From IMG/VR virus record IMGVR_UViG_3300033388_007161, positions 1-48,871 of that record: a DNA stretch of 48,871 nucleotides; one strand, 5' to 3'. This DNA comes from a virus. The position numbers and the translations under genes were made by a program. This document shows, in pieces, positions 1 to 7,701 of this stretch. The stretch's first letter is position 1, and each line of letters opens with the position of its first letter. The notes under the pieces are model-generated. The model searched no databases, was not told the DNA's origin, and was given only the letters and a program-made list of their open reading frames with translations.

Positions 1-114
1 GTATCATATCGGAGAGGATTTTTAGCGTTAAATGAACTCACCGAATAAGTCACATTCCATTTCCTTCCAAAAAGTCGCCAACCAACTGGACGCTCCCGAT
101 ATTTTTTGTATTCC
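1..114. repeat. Left copy of exact 114-bp terminal direct repeat
   Basis: Bases 1-114 are identical to bases 48758-48871. The repeat lies inside a coding frame that continues without a stop from one end of the window to the other. It is therefore most simply the overlap left when a circular, or circularly permuted, phage genome was assembled linearly. The unique length is then 48757 bases. It is not obviously a packaging-end repeat, because it sits in mid-gene and far from the terminase genes. Confidence 0.95.
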
Positions 115-776
115 ATGTTTTCATAATTTGAATCATGGACAAGATAAACATCTGGAGTATAGGCCACCTTCCATTTCGAGTCATATTTTACTCTAAGAAA
201 AAAATCTGAATGTTCAAGAGCGGTTTTAAATTGCTCATCCCATTTCACCTTCTCCCAGACTACCCTTTGCATCATGAAGACATTTAAGATTAAGTCACAA
301 AGGAAATAATTTATTCCGTCAACCTGTCGCCATTTCGGATTTTCTATTTTCTCGATATAATGAGTATCTCCTTCAATCCAGGTATTCGCTTCATAATGTT
401 GTTCTTCGCCATCTGGGGTCATAAGAAGTCCGCCGACTATTCCGACATCCGGCTCGGCATCCAGGATTTTCCGCCACCGCTCAAGTTTGGTCTCTTTGGT
501 GAAGATAATATCATCCTCGCAAACAACGATATATTTATAATTTTTAGGAATTAGTTTTAGGCTTTCATTTCGAACGCCAGCAACTCCCAAATCAAAAGGA
601 AGCTCAAAAAGCACGCAGTTGTATTTCTCCGCGAATTTCGTCTTTTTCGCTGATGGCTTCCCATTGTCACCGATGAAAATTGGAATATCTTTGTAATATT
701 TCCGAATGGATTTTATACATCGAAAAAGCAATTCATCTCGAAGAAAAGTAGTAACAAGAATGGCCGTGTCTTTCAT
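1..776 (-). CDS. N-terminal part of 854-aa glycosyltransferase/LicD/cytidylyltransferase fusion (GT2 domain 1)
   Basis: This is the first 259 residues of a protein that continues at 48757 after circularisation. It starts at ATG 776, which overlaps the stop of the upstream small gene (ATGA). The domain is a GT-A, family 2-like glycosyltransferase: an N-terminal strand with TTFLRDE (residues 9-15), a nucleotide-sugar region with GDNG (36-39) and a metal-binding acidic motif CEDD (86-89). A conserved EHSDFF block (188-193) matches EHMDFF in the C-terminal domain of the same protein, so the two ends are paralogous. Family-2 enzymes transfer sugars from nucleotide-sugar donors in the cytoplasm. 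The acceptor is unknown. Being inside the virion assembly operon suggests a phage structural protein or a surface glycan as target. Confidence 0.85.
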   Translation of the reverse strand, partial: MKDTAILVTTFLRDELLFRCIKSIRKYYKDIPIFIGDNGKPSAKKTKFAEKYNCVLFELPFDLGVAGVRNESLKLIPKNYKYIVVCEDDIIFTKETKLERWRKILDAEPDVGIVGGLLMTPDGEEQHYEANTWIEGDTHYIEKIENPKWRQVDGINYFLCDLILNVFMMQRVVWEKVKWDEQFKTALEHSDFFLRVKYDSKWKVAYTPDVYLVHDSNYENMEYKKYRERPVGWRLFGRKWNVTYSVSSFNAKNPLRYD

Positions 777-1003
777 TCGTTCCATCGCAAAATAATATGC
801 CAGCTCCCCTTGACACATCCCTTCTCGAAATGGTCAAGATGAGCCTTTGGATAAAATATCGCCCTGGTAAGATTTACAATATGGCTTCCGTCATCTGGCG
901 TTAGTTCGTAATTATCCTCAAGAGCAAAGACTGCTACCTGCCCGCATTTGGGACAATCACGCCATTGAAAACGCCCTTGTTTGTCAGTCCAATATTCTTT
1001 CAT
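773..1003 (-). CDS. Small zinc-ribbon-like protein, unknown function
   Basis: This is a 76-residue protein with CPKCG at residues 17-21 and a further cysteine near residue 63, suggesting incomplete or shared metal binding. Its TGA overlaps the ATG of the large glycosyltransferase fusion, so the two are probably translationally coupled. No strong ribosome-binding site precedes ATG 1003. The family is not recognised. Its place between two glycosyltransferase genes makes an accessory role in that module possible, but nothing in the sequence shows this. Confidence 0.65.
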   Translation of the reverse strand: MKEYWTDKQGRFQWRDCPKCGQVAVFALEDNYELTPDDGSHIVNLTRAIFYPKAHLDHFEKGCVKGSWHIILRWNE

Positions 1004-1032
1004 TTGACTTTTTCTAAAAAATGTTTTATTCT
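1004..1032 (+). promoter_or_regulatory. Candidate rightward promoter for the lone plus-strand gene
   Basis: TTGACT at 1004-1009 (5/6 of the -35 consensus), a 17-base spacer and TATTCT at 1027-1032 (4/6 of the -10). Transcription would start about 7 bases later, almost exactly at ATG 1040, giving a leaderless messenger. No Shine-Dalgarno site is present upstream of that ATG, which fits. Confidence 0.45.
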
Positions 1033-1039
1033 AAAATAA

Positions 1040-1264
1040 ATGATTTTCTCAAACAAAAAACCAATGCTCAGAGAAACTGATTATTTTTGGTATATTGTTC
1101 TCACTTGCCCTCAATGTGGTTTAGAAATTAATATTCCTATTTTTAATTTTCCCGATGAAATAGTGATTGAACCACTTTTTTATATTTGTCCCCAGTGTCA
1201 TAGAAGACTTCCCTTAAAAAAAGAAATAATCACTTTTCCATTTTTCGTCATTTCGTTATCATAA
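1040..1264 (+). CDS. Small double-CxxC zinc-ribbon protein on the opposite strand (moron-like)
   Basis: This is a 74-residue protein with two CPQC motifs (residues 23-26 and 50-53), a typical four-cysteine zinc ribbon, followed by a basic segment. It is the only rightward gene inside the leftward late operon and fits exactly between the glycosyltransferase ending at 1280 and the small gene starting at 1003. The leftward strand has no convincing gene here. It has its own promoter-like sequence and a probable leaderless start. An independently transcribed extra gene in a late operon is the pattern of a phage moron. The function is unknown, and no terminator was seen after it. Confidence 0.6.
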   Translation: MIFSNKKPMLRETDYFWYIVLTCPQCGLEINIPIFNFPDEIVIEPLFYICPQCHRRLPLKKEIITFPFFVISLS

Positions 1265-1279
1265 AACCTCAAATTTGTG

Positions 1280-2005
1280 TCAGTCCGCTGACAAAATCTC
1301 TTTAACCAGCGGTTGGTCAAAAAGGATCTTCTTCCGCCTTTCGAATTCCGCTCTGGTGAGATTGTCCACTTTTTCTTTCTTCCACATCCGAGCGGAATAC
1401 CAGTTGTGGTAGAGTGTGGGCCTTCCCATGATATAGTAATTATCTCCCCATACATCACCATAAAACTTTTTGCCATCAGGTTCGTAGCCAGATGGAATCC
1501 GAAGCACTTCATAACCTGCAACTAGAAGGTCAAAATAAATTTTCCTGCCCACATCAAATCCTTCTCTAGGAATAAATGATAATCCCATATCTAGGAAAAA
1601 CTCCCGCTCGAAAAACATAAAACAAGGATGAATTGGTTTTCTGTTATCCCCGCCAGCACAAATAAGTTTTCTCTCTTTCTTGGCGATATAAAGCTCGATT
1701 AGGTTAAAATCCCATTCTTTTCTCTGGATATGAGCATCTATATCCAAAACTAAACAAAATCGCCTTTCAGCCTGTTGGAGAGCAAAATCAAGCCCGAGTC
1801 CATGTCCAAGATTTTTATTTAAAATAAAAGCTCGAATATCTTTTAAGTCTTTCTGCTCTTTCAAAATCCATTCCACTGAGCCATCTTCACTACCGTTGTC
1901 AACCAAAACAATTTCATAGGGCAAATGAGTAAATTTCCTCACCGAAGCGACCAGGAGCTTCATAAAATCAAGACAATTGCGGTTGACCGTTAATATTGAA
2001 ATCAT
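1280..2005 (-). CDS. Family 2 glycosyltransferase
   Basis: This 241-residue protein has a GT-A fold start (MISILTVNRN), a VDNGSEDGS nucleotide-binding loop at about 35-43, and a DIDAH metal-binding motif near 88-92. Such enzymes transfer a sugar from a nucleotide-sugar donor to an acceptor. Its ATG overlaps the stop of the gp10-like connector gene (ATGA), so it is translated as part of the virion assembly operon. It is shorter than and distinct from the two GT domains of the adjacent 854-residue protein. Together they form a phage glycan-modification module. Donor and acceptor cannot be told from sequence. Confidence 0.85.
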   Translation of the reverse strand: MISILTVNRNCLDFMKLLVASVRKFTHLPYEIVLVDNGSEDGSVEWILKEQKDLKDIRAFILNKNLGHGLGLDFALQQAERRFCLVLDIDAHIQRKEWDFNLIELYIAKKERKLICAGGDNRKPIHPCFMFFEREFFLDMGLSFIPREGFDVGRKIYFDLLVAGYEVLRIPSGYEPDGKKFYGDVWGDNYYIMGRPTLYHNWYSARMWKKEKVDNLTRAEFERRKKILFDQPLVKEILSAD

Positions 2006-2433
2006 TTCCTCATTATCTCTTTTAATTTCTTTTCCACATCGCCCTCATGAGAAAAAAATGAAGGAAAAAGAAAAGGGCGAGCTCTCATCTTTCTTGTTCC
2101 TAGTTCTTGAAACGGAGCATAAAAAACATTCGTGCCAACTGCTACTTCGAATTTACCTAATTTCGAATCTGGACGGCCTATTCCATCATCTCTTTTTGCG
2201 GGAGATTCAACCGCTCCTTTGTGAGGCCCTCTACTCCAATTTACCGATATAGAGCTGATCAACCGCCCTGTATCAAAAACGCCTTTTTCTCTAGCAGTCA
2301 ACTTTGCATCCCGTTGAATTTTAAAGCCTATTTCCTTCAACACCTTCTTTGATTCTTCTTCTTTCTCTTTTCCCCATTGCTTCAGCTTTTTTTGAACCTG
2401 AGCCACGCCATCAATTTTTATTTTGACTGACAT
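2002..2433 (-). CDS. HK97 gp10-like neck/tail connector protein
   Basis: This 143-residue protein matches the HK97 gp10 family: an N-terminal VKIKIDGVAQVQKKLKQ helix, a central FDTGRLISSI segment, then VGTNVFYAPFQELGTRKM and a proline-rich RPFLFPSF before a C-terminal helix. Family members sit at the head-tail interface in siphoviruses. The gene follows the head-closure gene by one base and overlaps the glycosyltransferase start by ATGA. Family membership is confident. Its exact place in this virion is inferred from gene order. Confidence 0.88.
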   Translation of the reverse strand: MSVKIKIDGVAQVQKKLKQWGKEKEEESKKVLKEIGFKIQRDAKLTAREKGVFDTGRLISSISVNWSRGPHKGAVESPAKRDDGIGRPDSKLGKFEVAVGTNVFYAPFQELGTRKMRARPFLFPSFFSHEGDVEKKLKEIMRK

Positions 2434-2434
2434 C

Positions 2435-2773
2435 TTAATTTCTCCCCAACTCCACTACCGCCAGCTTCATGTATTTTCCAGCCTCACTCCAATTCTCAAC
2501 CAGCTTTATTTCAAATATTCGACCGTCTTTTTCTAAGATGTCGCCTTCTTTTATCCCTGACCGATATTCCATGTAAACATAGTAGTCAGGAAAAACCGCT
2601 TCTTTGTTGTAAGCGATAATCTCAAGTTTTTTCGTCAGCGTCTCAAACCGGCAAGGAACTCGGCGATATAGCACCGTGTAGGTTGTATCTGAATAACCGC
2701 CAATTTCATCAACAGTAGAAATATCCTCACGCTTTATAGTGCAGGTTGAATCCAGAAGCGACCGAAAACTCAT
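2435..2773 (-). CDS. Head-closure / head-tail joining protein
   Basis: This 112-residue protein resembles the phage head-tail joining family (SPP1 gp16-like): an N-terminal LLDSTCTIKRED strand, a TDTTYTV-like segment followed by PCRFE, and a C-terminal IFEIKLVENW barrel. It closes the connector after packaging and binds the tail. Its ATG overlaps the TAA of the preceding 52-residue gene (TAATG). Order connector, small protein, closure, gp10 is standard for siphovirus heads. Confidence 0.8.
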   Translation of the reverse strand: MSFRSLLDSTCTIKREDISTVDEIGGYSDTTYTVLYRRVPCRFETLTKKLEIIAYNKEAVFPDYYVYMEYRSGIKEGDILEKDGRIFEIKLVENWSEAGKYMKLAVVELGRN

Positions 2774-2931
2774 TATTTCTTCTCCCGAAATTCATATATG
2801 GTCACCTGGTATTGCCCTCTTTGCTCCAGCCGAGCATACATTTTTACAAGAAACTGAATCAACTCAAGTATTTCTTCCCGGTTGTCGGTTGAAAGATAAA
2901 TGCTTTCATCTTTTAACTCTATGACTACCAT
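2773..2931 (-). CDS. 52-aa protein of the head-tail connector operon, unknown
   Basis: This short frame fills the gap between the connector gene and the head-closure gene. It starts at ATG 2931 immediately after the connector stop and ends TAATG, overlapping the next start. The product begins MVVIELKDES, has an acidic N-terminal half with EEILELIQFL, and ends in a basic EFREKK. Tight overlap at both ends supports translation. No family was recognised. Confidence 0.7.
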   Translation of the reverse strand: MVVIELKDESIYLSTDNREEILELIQFLVKMYARLEQRGQYQVTIYEFREKK

Positions 2932-4056
2932 TTAAATATCAATCCTTCTAAAAAGCTGAAGTTGTGAAAGAAGTTCATCAGGCAAAGCATTTTTCAAATC
3001 GGCCAGAGTGTAGCTATAAACGCCCCCAATTTTTTCCGACTTCATTCCAGGATCTCGTTTTGATTGGTCATATTTGAATTTCACCAGCTCCAAACAGGCT
3101 TGCTCTAAGGCATAAGGAATGGTTGTATAACCTGCGGTATACCAAACAAAAACATTTTGGTGACCGGCATTGAAACCACCGTAATAATAGAGGATCCCTG
3201 GGTTATAGAACTCATCTGTCCCTTTTTCAAGATGATAATCAGTGATATAATCATCAGGAATTTCAATATAGGCGATATCTGGCGCAAGGCAATACATGGC
3301 TGGCCGAACAAGAATTTCTGAAGCCTGGTAGCTTCTGTAATCTGAATCAACCAGTGAACATTCCCAGCCAGAGTTATTTTCAATGGCAATAATCAAATCA
3401 TTTATCGTTGAATAATCAGAGATTGTAAGCTCAGTCGCTGAGCCATCAGCGGTCAGAATGACTTTAGTATCCGTTACCTCGACAAAAGCCGAGGTGGTGG
3501 CGGTTGTGTTCTTTACCGAAAAAGCATCAGCCCGGCCAATAGCCACCCGGGAAACTTGGGTTACCGGATACTCTCGGAGAATTAGCCTTTCTGTTCCTGT
3601 GCCATCATATACTTCTTTTGTATAGCTCCGACTTTTTAACTTCCGACCACAATAGCGTTCAATTAAATCAGACGCCCGGTCAATTAACCTTTCTATTAAG
3701 TAATTGTCTTTTATTTTGAGTGTTTGCTCATTGGATGAACCCTTGGCATTCAGTTGACCGGTTACCAGAAGGTCAGCCGATGAAGCCGAGGAGTGATAAA
3801 GTAGGCCAGCCACCCAATCGGAGACGCTATTATTGATATAATTGACCAGCTTTCCCAGCGTATCATAATTAGTGTTGGTTAAATCAATCTCGGTAGTGCT
3901 AGAGTCGGTCAAGACAAGTTTGTTTTCCTGAACTTCGACCGTAGCCGTGGTATTTGAGCCATTGTAATATATCCAGAGAGCATCTCGACTTACATCCTCA
4001 CCGATATAAGCCAATGCCTCATCAAGGCTGGTTAATGCATATGTTCCTACCGCCAT
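2932..4056 (-). CDS. Head-tail connector (gp6/gp15-like) with inserted beta-rich segments
   Basis: This 374-residue protein has a core typical of phage head-tail connector proteins: LIDRASDLIERYCGRKL in the middle, and near the C terminus an AYTTIP-like loop followed by ALEQACLELVKFKYDQSKRDPG and a terminal helix. Family members are usually 100-200 residues. The extra length is two related threonine/serine-rich segments, near residues 25-120 and 180-235, each with a TVEV or AFVEV strand, LTDSST/LTADGS and a DTLGKL or TINDLI helix. They look like duplicated insert domains on the outside of the ring. Confidence 0.8.
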   Translation of the reverse strand: MAVGTYALTSLDEALAYIGEDVSRDALWIYYNGSNTTATVEVQENKLVLTDSSTTEIDLTNTNYDTLGKLVNYINNSVSDWVAGLLYHSSASSADLLVTGQLNAKGSSNEQTLKIKDNYLIERLIDRASDLIERYCGRKLKSRSYTKEVYDGTGTERLILREYPVTQVSRVAIGRADAFSVKNTTATTSAFVEVTDTKVILTADGSATELTISDYSTINDLIIAIENNSGWECSLVDSDYRSYQASEILVRPAMYCLAPDIAYIEIPDDYITDYHLEKGTDEFYNPGILYYYGGFNAGHQNVFVWYTAGYTTIPYALEQACLELVKFKYDQSKRDPGMKSEKIGGVYSYTLADLKNALPDELLSQLQLFRRIDI

Positions 4057-4067
4057 TTTTTATTTCC

Positions 4068-4487
4068 TTATGCTTTTTGATATTGCGGACAAGCGATAAT
4101 CTTTGTATAAATTGATTGTTTACATCCCCGCTTACACGCTAAACACCGGGCATTCAGCTTCTCCCACCACATTTCTTCAGCTTCTTTTCTTGAAAAGTCA
4201 CTGACTTTTTGAATTCGCAAATTTTTGTTTTGTAAGTTATTGATTCTATTGAGCTTTTTTACAACCTTTTTGCTATTTTTTCGGGGGGTGCGTGGTAAAC
4301 CCTTCAGATTTCGCCTGTTTTGCTCCTCAATGAAGCGTATAGCATTGATAGTTAAGGGTTTACGCCCGCTTTCCATCGCAGATACATATTGTTGAGAAAC
4401 GCCTAGAATCGTCGCTAAATTCGCCTGGTTGTATTTTGCGATTTTGCGGGCATTGATTAGGTCGAAGCGGTCATAAACCTGTTTCAT
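4068..4487 (-). CDS. Xre-type helix-turn-helix protein with C-terminal cysteine cluster
   Basis: This 139-residue protein has a Cro/CI-like DNA-binding domain at residues about 12-50 (ANLATILGVSQQYVSAMESG), a very basic linker (about 60-90), and a tail with CLACKRGC followed by another cysteine near CPQY, a possible zinc or iron-sulfur site. It overlaps the end of the preceding gene and lies inside the head operon, an unusual place for a regulator. It could tune late gene expression or host genes. That is inference. Confidence 0.75.
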   Translation of the reverse strand: MKQVYDRFDLINARKIAKYNQANLATILGVSQQYVSAMESGRKPLTINAIRFIEEQNRRNLKGLPRTPRKNSKKVVKKLNRINNLQNKNLRIQKVSDFSRKEAEEMWWEKLNARCLACKRGCKQSIYTKIIACPQYQKA

Positions 4488-4776
4488 TATCGCCTGTTTC
4501 CTTTATCTCTTCTGAATACTCTTCCCACAGATCGCTCACTACACCCTGGGGTTCATCGTCTTCTGGAGTAAAATAGATAAACTCATATTCTGAGGTTTCT
4601 TTCTGAGTCTTTGTTTTCCCGGTGGCTTTTCTTGTCTTCTTTTTATCAGTCTCCACCTTTGCCACTCCATATACATTCACAAGATAATGAACCGTAGTTG
4701 GGGAAGTTGTGTAGTGGAGCTGGCCTTTTCTGTAGGGTCCCCAATCTTTCACAAATCTAAGTTTGGTCACTGACAT
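4471..4776 (-). CDS. Small head-operon protein, unknown function
   Basis: The best start is ATG 4776 (MSVTKLRFVK), preceded by a GGGGG ribosome-binding site five bases upstream; an in-frame ATG at 4809 lacks one. The 101-residue product has a beta-rich N-terminal half (WGPYRKGQ), a lysine/threonine linker and an acidic C terminus. The N-terminal part recalls small phage proteins found near capsid genes, but no family can be named. It overlaps the helix-turn-helix gene and follows a strong terminator. Confidence 0.65.
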   Translation of the reverse strand: MSVTKLRFVKDWGPYRKGQLHYTTSPTTVHYLVNVYGVAKVETDKKKTRKATGKTKTQKETSEYEFIYFTPEDDEPQGVVSDLWEEYSEEIKETGDNETGL

Positions 4777-4986
4777 TATGACCCCCTTTTGTTTTCTCTG
4801 GCTCTTCAATCATTTTGTTTCTGGGAGAAAACCCGAAAAACTTAATTTTCTTTTTTTTTCTGAACAGTCTTTTTGGTTTTTTTCTTTTTGCCATTTTTCT
4901 CCAATCCAATCAAGAAAAAGCCGGGTAGGGGAAAGACCGTAATAAGGCCTTCCCCCACTGGCTTAATCTTCTATTTCACAACGGCC
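4777..4986 (-). other. Intergenic space holding terminator
   Basis: These 210 bases separate the decoration-like gene and the 101-residue gene. They hold the hairpin terminator at 4914-4964 and a purine-rich stretch. A tiny lysine/arginine-rich frame (MAKRKKPKRL) with a GGAG site near 4895 is too short to call a gene. Confidence 0.5.
4914..4964 (-). terminator. Rho-independent terminator after capsid/decoration genes
   Basis: On the minus strand AAGCC...GGGGGAAGGCC (4964-4946) pairs with GGTCTTTCCCC...CCGGCTT (4938-4918) with small internal mismatches, followed by a T-run read from 4919-4915. It lies right after the decoration-like gene. It would raise capsid transcripts over the downstream connector and tail genes, or partly attenuate. 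Confidence 0.75.
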
Positions 4987-5409
4987 TTATGGTAAGCTTG
5001 AAGAACCGTAACGTGCTCTACCCTGGAGTAGAACACCAGCGATATATTCTTGTCCATCAGCATCATCGGTGCTTACCCGAAAACCAACATATTGATAACC
5101 AGAACTAAGTTCTTCGGCTCGAACTTCAGCTTGAAGCACATCTTTTTGAGTAGTTCCGGTAGAGGTAAAAGTGTCGGTTTTTCCTGAAATAGCCTGTGCA
5201 TTTGTTCCGCTGGAATCAGTCGCCTCAAGCAATTGCAGAGTGATTTTTTGGCCATTAGCGACATTTGTAGCAATCACATAAGCTACAACCGCATCGTAGT
5301 ATTTCATATCCACAAAAGTAGCGGTTTCTACTTTATCGCCGGTCTCTCCACCAAGAGCAGAGGAAAAAACACCATAGGCCGGTTTGTAGTTTTCTTTGAA
5401 CTTGTGCAT
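4987..5409 (-). CDS. Probable head decoration/structural protein
   Basis: This 140-residue beta-rich protein follows the second capsid gene, with GGAGGG six bases before ATG 5409. It resembles a group of small phage proteins found downstream of major capsid genes (KYYDAVVAYVIATN, ITLQLLEATDSSG, GYQYVGFRV). Such proteins often decorate the capsid surface. It lacks a signal peptide or membrane segment. Assignment rests on position and general sequence character, not on a catalytic motif. Confidence 0.65.
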   Translation of the reverse strand: MHKFKENYKPAYGVFSSALGGETGDKVETATFVDMKYYDAVVAYVIATNVANGQKITLQLLEATDSSGTNAQAISGKTDTFTSTGTTQKDVLQAEVRAEELSSGYQYVGFRVSTDDADGQEYIAGVLLQGRARYGSSSLP

Positions 5410-5427
5410 TTTCTACCCTCCTAGAAT

Positions 5428-6468
5428 TTATGAAGAAGTCGTCAAGCAAACAAACGGTGAAAGTGAGCTTCCTCCTCGTCTCGGAGTGATGGTGGCCTGC
5501 GGAACAGGTTGTCCATCTACCCGAAGAACGATTTTCCAGAATGTTTCATTCTGAAGGAAGCCATAATTTCCACCATAATTCACATGTTTTGACGACGCCA
5601 CAATTATTTCCCTGTCGAATATGACGTATTGTCCGAAATCAGCCAGAATAATGTCTCCCGTTGTTCCCATTGCGGAGCATTTCTCAGTGACGATGATTGG
5701 GCGACCGAAAATCTGCATCTTCGCCAAGTCAATGACTGAAGCAGAATTGGCGGCATTGGCCGTCAGCTCCACCAACTCAGTCAGGACGCTTTGGTTTATG
5801 AGCCAGACCGCAGTCTGCCAGCTTCCCGGGAGCAATCGAGAAGCCATGTTTCCAATATCTGCTACATCGATTTTTGAATTGGCGGTTCTGGTTACCGGAA
5901 CGAGACAATTGGCATGCATAACCCCAACTGGCTGACCCGATCCGGTTCCCCAGATAAAAGCCTCATCTTCATAGAACCGGATAGCCCGGCCAAAAGCCTG
6001 GAGAAAGAACTGCTCGAATTTGTCAACATCTGCTTCAAGATTATTGGAAACAAAAGTTCCGACTACTCCTTCATGAGCCGTGAGTTTCAAATTTCCCAAC
6101 GAAGGCTGAGAAGTAACCGTTGCTTTATCTCCAGCTTCTTCTAACCACTCAATTGTAATTCCTCCAAAAAGGGAAGAACTTCTATCAGAATCAACAAGAA
6201 CACGGATATTCAATGTGTCAGTATTTCCAGAAATCCGAATAGCTCGGCTCCGCACAATGGAGTTTTCCAGAGCGACAGAAAGAATCTGGTCCGCCCATTT
6301 TTCAGGAACGAGGACACCGCCCGCAGAGTCGGTGCCCTCATTCATTGTTTTTCGGAACAATTCGTCTATTCGACTATCCCGTGCCTCCCCATCCAAATAT
6401 TTTCGGGTGGCGATAAGGAACTCACCTAGACTGCGAAACCCACCCGTGCGTTTTTCTTCACTCATCAT
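5428..6468 (-). CDS. Second HK97-fold major capsid protein paralogue
   Basis: This 346-residue protein is clearly homologous along its length to the 407-residue capsid protein immediately upstream. Shared landmarks are NEGTDSAGG versus TEGTDSAGG, SLFGG versus SVFGG, NLKLTAHE versus NCKLTAHQ, and near the end VLRVDGQP...ITPR and LSPFV. Its N-terminal arm is short (about 40 residues), without the charged extension of its neighbour. It begins 9 bases after the first capsid gene with GAGGTGAT before ATGATG. The two may co-assemble, or this one may form pentamers, as vertex proteins do in some phages. Confidence 0.9.
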   Translation of the reverse strand: MMSEEKRTGGFRSLGEFLIATRKYLDGEARDSRIDELFRKTMNEGTDSAGGVLVPEKWADQILSVALENSIVRSRAIRISGNTDTLNIRVLVDSDRSSSLFGGITIEWLEEAGDKATVTSQPSLGNLKLTAHEGVVGTFVSNNLEADVDKFEQFFLQAFGRAIRFYEDEAFIWGTGSGQPVGVMHANCLVPVTRTANSKIDVADIGNMASRLLPGSWQTAVWLINQSVLTELVELTANAANSASVIDLAKMQIFGRPIIVTEKCSAMGTTGDIILADFGQYVIFDREIIVASSKHVNYGGNYGFLQNETFWKIVLRVDGQPVPQATITPRRGGSSLSPFVCLTTSS

Positions 6469-6477
6469 ATCACCTCA

Positions 6478-7701
6478 TTAGCTGGTGCTGGAAAGAATAA
6501 CGAAGGGAGACAGGGTGTTAGAGCCATTCCTCGGAGTGATGGCGCTCTTAAGCCAGGGCTGACCATCGACTCGGAGAACAAACCGCCATGCAGTGCAGTT
6601 GGTAGTAAAGTAAACGTGAGTTGAAGCATCAATGGTCAAAGGTTGGCGGTCACCGATGAGGTAGAAGCCGAAATCAAATACGCCGATGTCACCTTCAGAA
6701 CCAAGAGCACTCATCTTCTCAGTTACAAAGAATGGCCGACCAAAAATGGTGCCAGGAATGGATTGAGCGGCTCCTTGGTCACGGTTGATCCATACGAGGT
6801 TGTGACCGCTGGCCTGGGCAGCATTACCAGCACCCATCTTCATCAGCTCAGGAAGAACCTCATGATTGAGTAGCCAGACTGCCCGCTTCCTGGAAGCGGG
6901 AAGTAATCGGCTCCAGAGGTTTACCAGGTCATTGTAACGAACAATGTTATTGGCCTGGCGAGTTACAGGGATGGTGCAGGATGCATTTAAAACACCTAAA
7001 GGTTCACCTTTTCCGCTTCCACTGATAAAGGCGATATCCTCGTAGTAAGCCCATGCCTCACCGAAAGCTCGACGGAGAAAAGCCTCAAGTCCAACAGCGG
7101 CATCGGCCAGCAAAGCGTTAGAAGCCTTGGTGTAGCCAGCCAACTGGTGGGCAGTGAGCTTGCAATTTCCCCACTTGGGCTCAGAAGCAGTCATGGTGCT
7201 GGTTTCACCTTCCCAGTAGCCAACTACACCACCGAAGACACTTGAAGCATGAGAGGTGTCTTCAACCCGAGGGATATTGATGGTATCAGAGCTCATCGGG
7301 ATGACCATAGCACCATTTTTGCGGACGATAGCATCCTCGAGCCCAATTTCAAGAATTTGGTTTCTATATTCTTCAAAAACCAGGAACCCACCAGCACTAT
7401 CAGTGCCTTCGGTCATAGTTTTTGATTCAGGCGGAGAAGCTATCTTCCCTGAAGAATCAACATAGACCAGCCGTTCATCATGCTGGCCGCCCTGCCGATA
7501 ATTGTAGACTGCAGTCAAGAATTCTCCGAAGCTCTTGAATTTCTTCTCTTTGGCTGCTTTATTGACTTCCTCTTCCTCTTTGCTGGGTTTAAATTTCCCG
7601 AGTGCATCCTGGATTTGTTCTTTCAGCTGGGCAGTAATATATTCATCGGCAGTCTCTTTGACTCTATCTTCAATGTATTTTTCAAGTTCTTCTTTAGTCA
7701 T
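6478..7701 (-). CDS. HK97-fold major capsid protein (first copy)
   Basis: This is a 407-residue phage capsid family protein. Residues 1-75 form a charged, helical N-terminal extension like an HK97 delta domain, probably removed or used as internal scaffold. The capsid core starts near TEGTDSAGGFLV (about 97) and includes SSVFGG, LTAHQLAGYTKAS, a GSGKGEPLGVLN loop and the C-terminal RVDGQP and ITPRNG. AGGAG precedes ATG 7701. The gene follows a long folded leader. Many copies form the icosahedral shell. It is the larger of two tandem paralogues. Confidence 0.93.
   Translation of the reverse strand: MTKEELEKYIEDRVKETADEYITAQLKEQIQDALGKFKPSKEEEEVNKAAKEKKFKSFGEFLTAVYNYRQGGQHDERLVYVDSSGKIASPPESKTMTEGTDSAGGFLVFEEYRNQILEIGLEDAIVRKNGAMVIPMSSDTINIPRVEDTSHASSVFGGVVGYWEGETSTMTASEPKWGNCKLTAHQLAGYTKASNALLADAAVGLEAFLRRAFGEAWAYYEDIAFISGSGKGEPLGVLNASCTIPVTRQANNIVRYNDLVNLWSRLLPASRKRAVWLLNHEVLPELMKMGAGNAAQASGHNLVWINRDQGAAQSIPGTIFGRPFFVTEKMSALGSEGDIGVFDFGFYLIGDRQPLTIDASTHVYFTTNCTAWRFVLRVDGQPWLKSAITPRNGSNTLSPFVILSSTS

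Noticed and set aside
1198-1521. Minus-strand frame of 107 codons
   Set aside because: It overlaps the glycosyltransferase gene in another frame and has no domain or ribosome-binding site. It is a shadow frame.
4850-4900. 15-residue lysine/arginine-rich peptide with GGAG site
   Set aside because: Too short and low in complexity to separate from chance in a purine-rich stretch.
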